Positions 14,968-17,941 of a stretch of DNA of 17,941 nt are shown piece after piece. The translations under genes were made by a program, and so were the position numbers. The notes below the pieces were generated by a model, which had not been told where the DNA came from, did not search any database, and worked only from the letters and a program-made list of their open reading frames with translations. Origin of the DNA: DATEGZ01 sp035279905 (GTDB lineage: Bacteria; Acidobacteriota; Vicinamibacteria; Vicinamibacterales; SCN-69-37); NCBI GenBank assembly GCA_035279905.1, contig DATEGZ010000164.1, forward strand, positions 1-17,941, given 5' to 3'. Every line of letters starts with the position of its first letter. The stretch's first letter is position 1.

Positions 14968-15465
14968 CTATGCTGGCTGGCCGAGCGCCTTGAAGGCCGC
15001 GCGCAGCCGCTCGGCCGTCCGCGGCAGCTCCTCGGGCAGCACCCGCGTCTCGCCGACCACCGACATGAAGTTCGTGTCGCCGTTCCAGCGCGGGACCACG
15101 TGAAGATGCAGGTGATCGAGCACGCCCGCGCCGGCGGGCTTGCCGAGATTCAGCCCCATGTTGAAGCCGTGCGGATGATAGACGGCCGTGAGCGCCTTCT
15201 CGGCCTGCTGGGTCAGGAGCATGAACTCCGCGAGCTCCTCGCTCGTGAGGTCCGCCAGCCAGCCGACGTGCCGCTTGGGCACGACCATCAAATGGCCGTT
15301 GTTGTACGGATACTTGTTCAGCAGCACGAACGCGGCCTCGCCCTGATGCACGACGAGCGGTTCGGTGTCGAGGTGCGCGAGCGCGTGGCAGAAGATGCAG
15401 GGCGGCGTCATCACGCTCGCCTCACTCACGTAGGCCAGCCGCCAGGGCGTCCAGAGGCGATCCAT
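14968..15465 (-). CDS. HIT family protein, Ap4A phosphorylase/hydrolase-like
   Basis: A 165-residue nucleotide-binding hydrolase or transferase of the histidine-triad superfamily. The opening MDRLWTPWRLAYV followed by CIFC (C23, C26) is typical of the bacterial and actinobacterial Ap4A-active branch. The triad is H118, H120 and H122 in DHLHLHVVPRW, with H120 the expected nucleotidyl-accepting residue, and NNGHLMVVPKRHV at 55-67 supplies the conserved upstream His. It probably cleaves diadenosine polyphosphates or an AMP conjugate; the exact substrate cannot be told. The ATG at 15465 is chosen from the conserved MDRLW opening. It lies 26 nt after the IhfB/HU gene and 11 nt before the acyl-CoA dehydrogenase, so all three may be one transcript. 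Confidence 0.93.
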   Translation of the reverse strand: MDRLWTPWRLAYVSEASVMTPPCIFCHALAHLDTEPLVVHQGEAAFVLLNKYPYNNGHLMVVPKRHVGWLADLTSEELAEFMLLTQQAEKALTAVYHPHGFNMGLNLGKPAGAGVLDHLHLHVVPRWNGDTNFMSVVGETRVLPEELPRTAERLRAAFKALGQPA

Positions 15466-15491
15466 CGCCGCGATACACGTCTGCGAACAGT

Positions 15492-15782
15492 CTAGGAGGG
15501 GCCGGTGCTCTGATTGATCAGGTCCTTCAGCTCTTTGCCGGGCTTGAAGTACGGGACCTTCTTCGGCGGCACGTCGACCTTGTCGCCGGTCTTCGGGTTC
15601 CGCCCCTTGCGCGGCTCGCGCCGGCGGAGACGGAAACTGCCGAACCCGCGAAGCTCGATCTTCTCGCCCCGATGCAGCGCGTCCACGATGCTCTTGAACA
15701 CCGTGTCCACGATGACCTCCGAGTGCTTCTTCGTGAGGTCCGAGGCTCTGGACACTTCCTCGACGAGTTCAGCCTTGGTCAT
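15492..15782 (-). CDS. ihfB: HU/IHF family DNA-bending protein, IhfB-like
   Basis: A 96-residue histone-like protein that binds and bends DNA as a dimer. It shows the family pattern MTKAELVEEVS, then IELRGFGSFRLRRREPRKG (about 42-60), then the arm tip GRNPKTGDKVDVPPKKVPYFKPGKEL. The KxVPxFKPGKEL ending is closer to IHF-beta than to HU. Its position just downstream of rpsA mirrors the rpsA-ihfB order of proteobacteria, which supports the name, though a general HU role is equally possible. The ATG at 15782 is fixed by the family N-terminus. The 5' leader runs into the GGTTCC repeat array (15794 onwards), and no clear Shine-Dalgarno is seen. Confidence 0.95.
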   Translation of the reverse strand: MTKAELVEEVSRASDLTKKHSEVIVDTVFKSIVDALHRGEKIELRGFGSFRLRRREPRKGRNPKTGDKVDVPPKKVPYFKPGKELKDLINQSTGPS

Positions 15783-15793
15783 ATGAAATCTGG

Positions 15794-15906
15794 GGTTCCA
15801 AGGAGGTTCCTCGAGGTTCCCGGAGGTTCCTCGAGGTTCACTGCGACCGCGCGCCGTCGTGAACCCTTAGGAACCACCAGGAACCCCATTGGACCCCCCC
15901 GGAACC
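15794..15906. repeat. Inverted array of 10-nt GGTTCC units between rpsA and ihfB
   Basis: GGTTCC occurs at 15794, 15805, 15815 and 15825, with GGTTCA at 15835: one 11-nt step, then 10-nt register. A 20-nt centre (CTGCGACCGCGCGCCGTCGT) is followed by GAACC at 15861, 15871 and 15881, GGACC at 15891 and GAACC at 15902. The array ends about 10 nt from the rpsA TAA (15916-15918) and about 12 nt from the ihfB ATG, so it fills the gap between two genes read in the same direction. It could trim or stabilise the rpsA 3' end while letting some transcription into ihfB. Confidence 0.92.
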
Positions 15907-15915
15907 CCGCGTCTG

Positions 15916-17670
15916 TTACTTCAAGTTCTTGAAGTGCTCCCCAAGCGTCACTTCCGACCGCCCGGTGGACTCGGTGTACGCCTCCCAGTCGGCGCGGTAC
16001 TCCTCGTCCTTGAGCGCGCGGATGCTGAGGCCGATCTTCCGCTCGTCCGGCACCAGACGGATGATCTTCATCTGGTAGTTCTCGCCGGCGCGCAGCTCGA
16101 GCTTCTCGCCACCTTGCGACGAGTCGAACTCCGAGACGTGGATGAGCCCCTCGATGCCGTCCGCCAGCTCGACGAACGCGCCGAAGTTGGTCAGACGCAC
16201 GACCTTGCCTTCGACGACGTCACCGACGTGGTGCTTGTCGAAGAACTCTTTCCAGATGCCCGTCTGCAGCTGCTTGAGGCCGAGCGACAGGCGCTGGTTT
16301 TCGGCGTCGATGCTGAGCACCTGTGCCTCGACCGTGTCGCCCTTCTTCAGCACCTCGGACGGGTGCTTGATCTTGCTCCACGACATGTCCGAGATGTGGA
16401 TGAGCCCGTCGATGCCGTCCTCGACCTCGACGAACGCGCCGAACTCGGTCAGGTTGCGGACCTTGCCGGTGATCGTCGTGCCGACCGGATACTTGCCGGC
16501 CAGCTCGTGCCACGGGTTCGTCTCGACCTGCTTGAGGCCGAGCGAGATGCGGCGCGCGCCGGGATCGACGCCGAGCACCATCGCCTCGACCGAATCCCCG
16601 ACGTTGAGGATCTTCGACGGATGCTTGACGCGCTTGCTCCACGACATTTCGGAGACGTGGATGAGGCCCTCGACGCCAGGCTCGAGCTCCGTGAACGCGC
16701 CGTAGTCGGTCAGGCTCACGACCTTGCCGGTGACGCGGATGCCGACCGGGTACCGCTCGATGACGTTGCTCCAGGGATCCGGCACGAGCTGCTTGTGGCC
16801 GAGCGAGACGCGCTCGGTCGCCGGGTCGTACTTGAGCACGATCACGTCGATGTCGTCGCCGACTTTCACGACTTCCGACGGATGCGTCACGCGGCCCCAG
16901 CTCATGTCCGTGATGTGCAGCAGGCCGTCGATACCGCCCAGGTCGATGAACGCGCCGTAGTCGGTGAGGTTCTTGACCGTGCCGCGCAGCACCTTGCCGT
17001 CGGCCAGCGTGTCGAGCGTGGTCTTCTTCTTCTCCGCGTTTTCCTCCTCGAGGAGGACTTTGCGCGAAAGCACGATGTTGCCGCGCTTCTTGTTGACCTT
17101 GATGACGCGCATGCGGAGCTCCTGCCCCTTGAGCGCGTCGAGATTGCGAACGGGACGAACGTCGATCTGCGAGCCGGGCAAGAACGCGCGCACGCCGATG
17201 TCGACGGCGAGTCCGCCCTTGATGCGCTCGATGACGCGGCCGATGACCACCTTGCGTTCCTGGTAGGCCTTCTCGACCTCGTCCCAGATCTTCATCTTCT
17301 CGGCCTTCTCGCGCGAGAGCACGACGTAGCCCTCGCGGTCCTCCGTGCGCTCGAGCAACACGTCTACCGTGTCGCCCGGCTGCGCCGTGACCTGGCCGGT
17401 CTCGTCCACGAATTCTTCAATCGGAATGATGCCTTCGGACTTGAAGCCGACATCGACGATGACTTCGGTCGGCGTGACTTTGACGACGGTCCCTTTGACC
17501 ACTTCGCCTTCCGCGATGTTGCGGAAGCTGTTATCGTAAAAGTCCAGCAGGCGTGCATACTCCTGCGGGTCCATCTCTTCATGCTGAGTCGAGGAGAATG
17601 TCGAGAAGCCGGAAAGGGTCTTCACACCTCCTTGATTCGAATGTTTTTTTGACGTGTCTGAATTGCCCAT
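15916..17670 (-). CDS. rpsA: 30S ribosomal protein S1
   Basis: A 584-residue protein with six S1 (OB-fold) RNA-binding repeats at about 55-120, 141-204, 225-294, 309-379, 395-465 and 482-553. Repeats 3-6 carry the regular TDYGAF/TEFGAF, GLIHVSEMSW and RISLGLKQ motifs; the first two are more divergent, as is normal since they dock S1 to the ribosome. It recruits mRNA to the 30S subunit, especially weakly led or structured messages, which matters here because several genes lack a Shine-Dalgarno. I use the ATG at 17670, with GGGGAGG about 12-18 nt upstream. A TTG at 17691 and an ATG at 17574 (MDPQEYARLL) are alternatives; an AAGGAGGTG sequence near 17627-17635 lies inside the frame and muddies the choice. 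Confidence 0.97.
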   Translation of the reverse strand: MGNSDTSKKHSNQGGVKTLSGFSTFSSTQHEEMDPQEYARLLDFYDNSFRNIAEGEVVKGTVVKVTPTEVIVDVGFKSEGIIPIEEFVDETGQVTAQPGDTVDVLLERTEDREGYVVLSREKAEKMKIWDEVEKAYQERKVVIGRVIERIKGGLAVDIGVRAFLPGSQIDVRPVRNLDALKGQELRMRVIKVNKKRGNIVLSRKVLLEEENAEKKKTTLDTLADGKVLRGTVKNLTDYGAFIDLGGIDGLLHITDMSWGRVTHPSEVVKVGDDIDVIVLKYDPATERVSLGHKQLVPDPWSNVIERYPVGIRVTGKVVSLTDYGAFTELEPGVEGLIHVSEMSWSKRVKHPSKILNVGDSVEAMVLGVDPGARRISLGLKQVETNPWHELAGKYPVGTTITGKVRNLTEFGAFVEVEDGIDGLIHISDMSWSKIKHPSEVLKKGDTVEAQVLSIDAENQRLSLGLKQLQTGIWKEFFDKHHVGDVVEGKVVRLTNFGAFVELADGIEGLIHVSEFDSSQGGEKLELRAGENYQMKIIRLVPDERKIGLSIRALKDEEYRADWEAYTESTGRSEVTLGEHFKNLK

Positions 17671-17764
17671 TTCGCTACGAGTCCTCCCCAACGCGCACGT
17701 TGGTGCCGGATCCCAGCTCCGGCCGGCTGTAGGTTTGCTTCGCAGAGATTGCGATAAGCACTGA

Positions 17765-17794
17765 ATTATCCGGTACTTAGGGAATCGAGGTCAA
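17765..17794 (-). promoter_or_regulatory. Sigma-70-type promoter for rpsA
   Basis: On the minus strand, TTGACC (17794-17789) and GATAAT (17770-17765) are separated by 18 nt, each matching the consensus hexamers at five of six bases. Transcription would start near 17758, leaving a leader of about 90 nt before the rpsA ATG at 17670. S1 is known to control its own translation in proteobacteria through its leader; whether that holds here cannot be seen. The promoter lies in the 154-nt gap shared with the divergent gene at 17825. Confidence 0.65.
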
Positions 17795-17824
17795 CCGGAG
17801 CGGGAAACACCTCGGAGGCGGGAC

Positions 17825-17941
17825 ATGGCCGGATCCAGGAAACAGCCGAAACGCAAGGCAGCCAGCAAACGCCGCGCCCGCGGACGGGCCCGGTCCAAAC
17901 CGGCGCGACGGGCCGCCTCGCCCCGGCGCCGAAAGCCCGCG
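17825..17941 (+). CDS. Start of an unknown protein with highly basic N-terminus (cut by window edge)
   Basis: An ATG at 17825 is preceded by GGAGG (17814-17818) with 6-nt spacing, the best ribosome site in the window. The 39 visible codons read without a stop, beginning MAGSRKQPKRKAASKRRARG and continuing with Arg, Lys, Ala, Pro and Ser. Such tails occur at the cytoplasmic N-terminus of class A penicillin-binding proteins, in histone H1-like proteins and in some RNA-binding proteins; nothing here separates these. The gene is divergent from rpsA. No convincing promoter of its own was found between the two. Confidence 0.6.
   Translation, partial: MAGSRKQPKRKAASKRRARGRARSKPARRAASPRRRKPA

Noticed and set aside
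153..15906. The short-unit arrays read as CRISPR arrays
   Set aside because: Units are only 7-10 nt with no 25-40-nt spacers, the arms are inverted, and no cas genes are present.
3621..15906. The arrays read as ordinary rho-independent terminators
   Set aside because: Arms are far longer than usual, internally periodic, and not followed by a T-run on either strand. A termination role remains possible, but the standard label is not supported.
15889..17652. 587-codon plus-strand open frame opposite rpsA
   Set aside because: Low-complexity Asp/Leu/Val-rich antisense reading of the S1 repeats, with no ribosome site or known domain.

Overview
The window is high-GC bacterial chromosome with tightly packed genes, mostly on the minus strand. 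A secreted VWFA-related protein of a type common in Acidobacteriota, the gene content and the intergenic repeat arrays suggest an acidobacterium, perhaps class Vicinamibacteria. This is inference; no rRNA or other marker is present to confirm it.

Layout, left to right. Positions 1-3617 carry, in minus-strand transcription order, valS, nadC (overlapping valS by 8 nt) and the start of birA, which runs off the left edge. Positions 3715-6897 hold a minus-strand unit: a B12-dependent acyl-CoA mutase large subunit, its separate small B12-binding subunit, and a receiver-domain protein translationally coupled to the small subunit. The mutase has the Phe89/Gln207 pair typical of isobutyryl-CoA mutase rather than the Tyr/Arg pair of methylmalonyl-CoA mutase. 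Divergent from it is a plus-strand glutamate dehydrogenase (6995-8245), which converges on a TauE/SafE permease (8401-9306, minus). Next come a secreted VWFA-related protein (9420-11414, minus), divergent from a short/branched-chain acyl-CoA dehydrogenase (11479-12666, plus) that is coupled to an unknown secreted protein (12666-13727). The right part is a minus-strand run of rpsA, an IhfB/HU-type protein, a HIT protein and a second acyl-CoA dehydrogenase whose catalytic Glu position is Gln. A divergent plus-strand gene with a very basic N-terminus starts at 17825 and leaves the window.

Metabolic theme: the mutase, the branched-chain-type acyl-CoA dehydrogenase, the second acyl-CoA dehydrogenase and glutamate dehydrogenase fit amino-acid (Val/Ile/Glu) and short branched acyl-CoA catabolism, although they lie in several transcription units.

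The most unusual feature is not a gene. Six intergenic gaps are filled by arrays of a short unit (7, 8 or 10 nt) repeated directly; in five of them the same unit is then repeated in inverted orientation across a 15-31 nt centre, giving long imperfect hairpins. Three unrelated unit sequences (CCCAATGA-like, GGTTCC-like, GAAGTTT-like) share this architecture. Every array begins within about 2-7 nt of a minus-strand stop codon, and the two arrays between convergent genes also abut or contain the plus-strand stop. They look like a family of gene-end elements and are the best candidate here for something undescribed.
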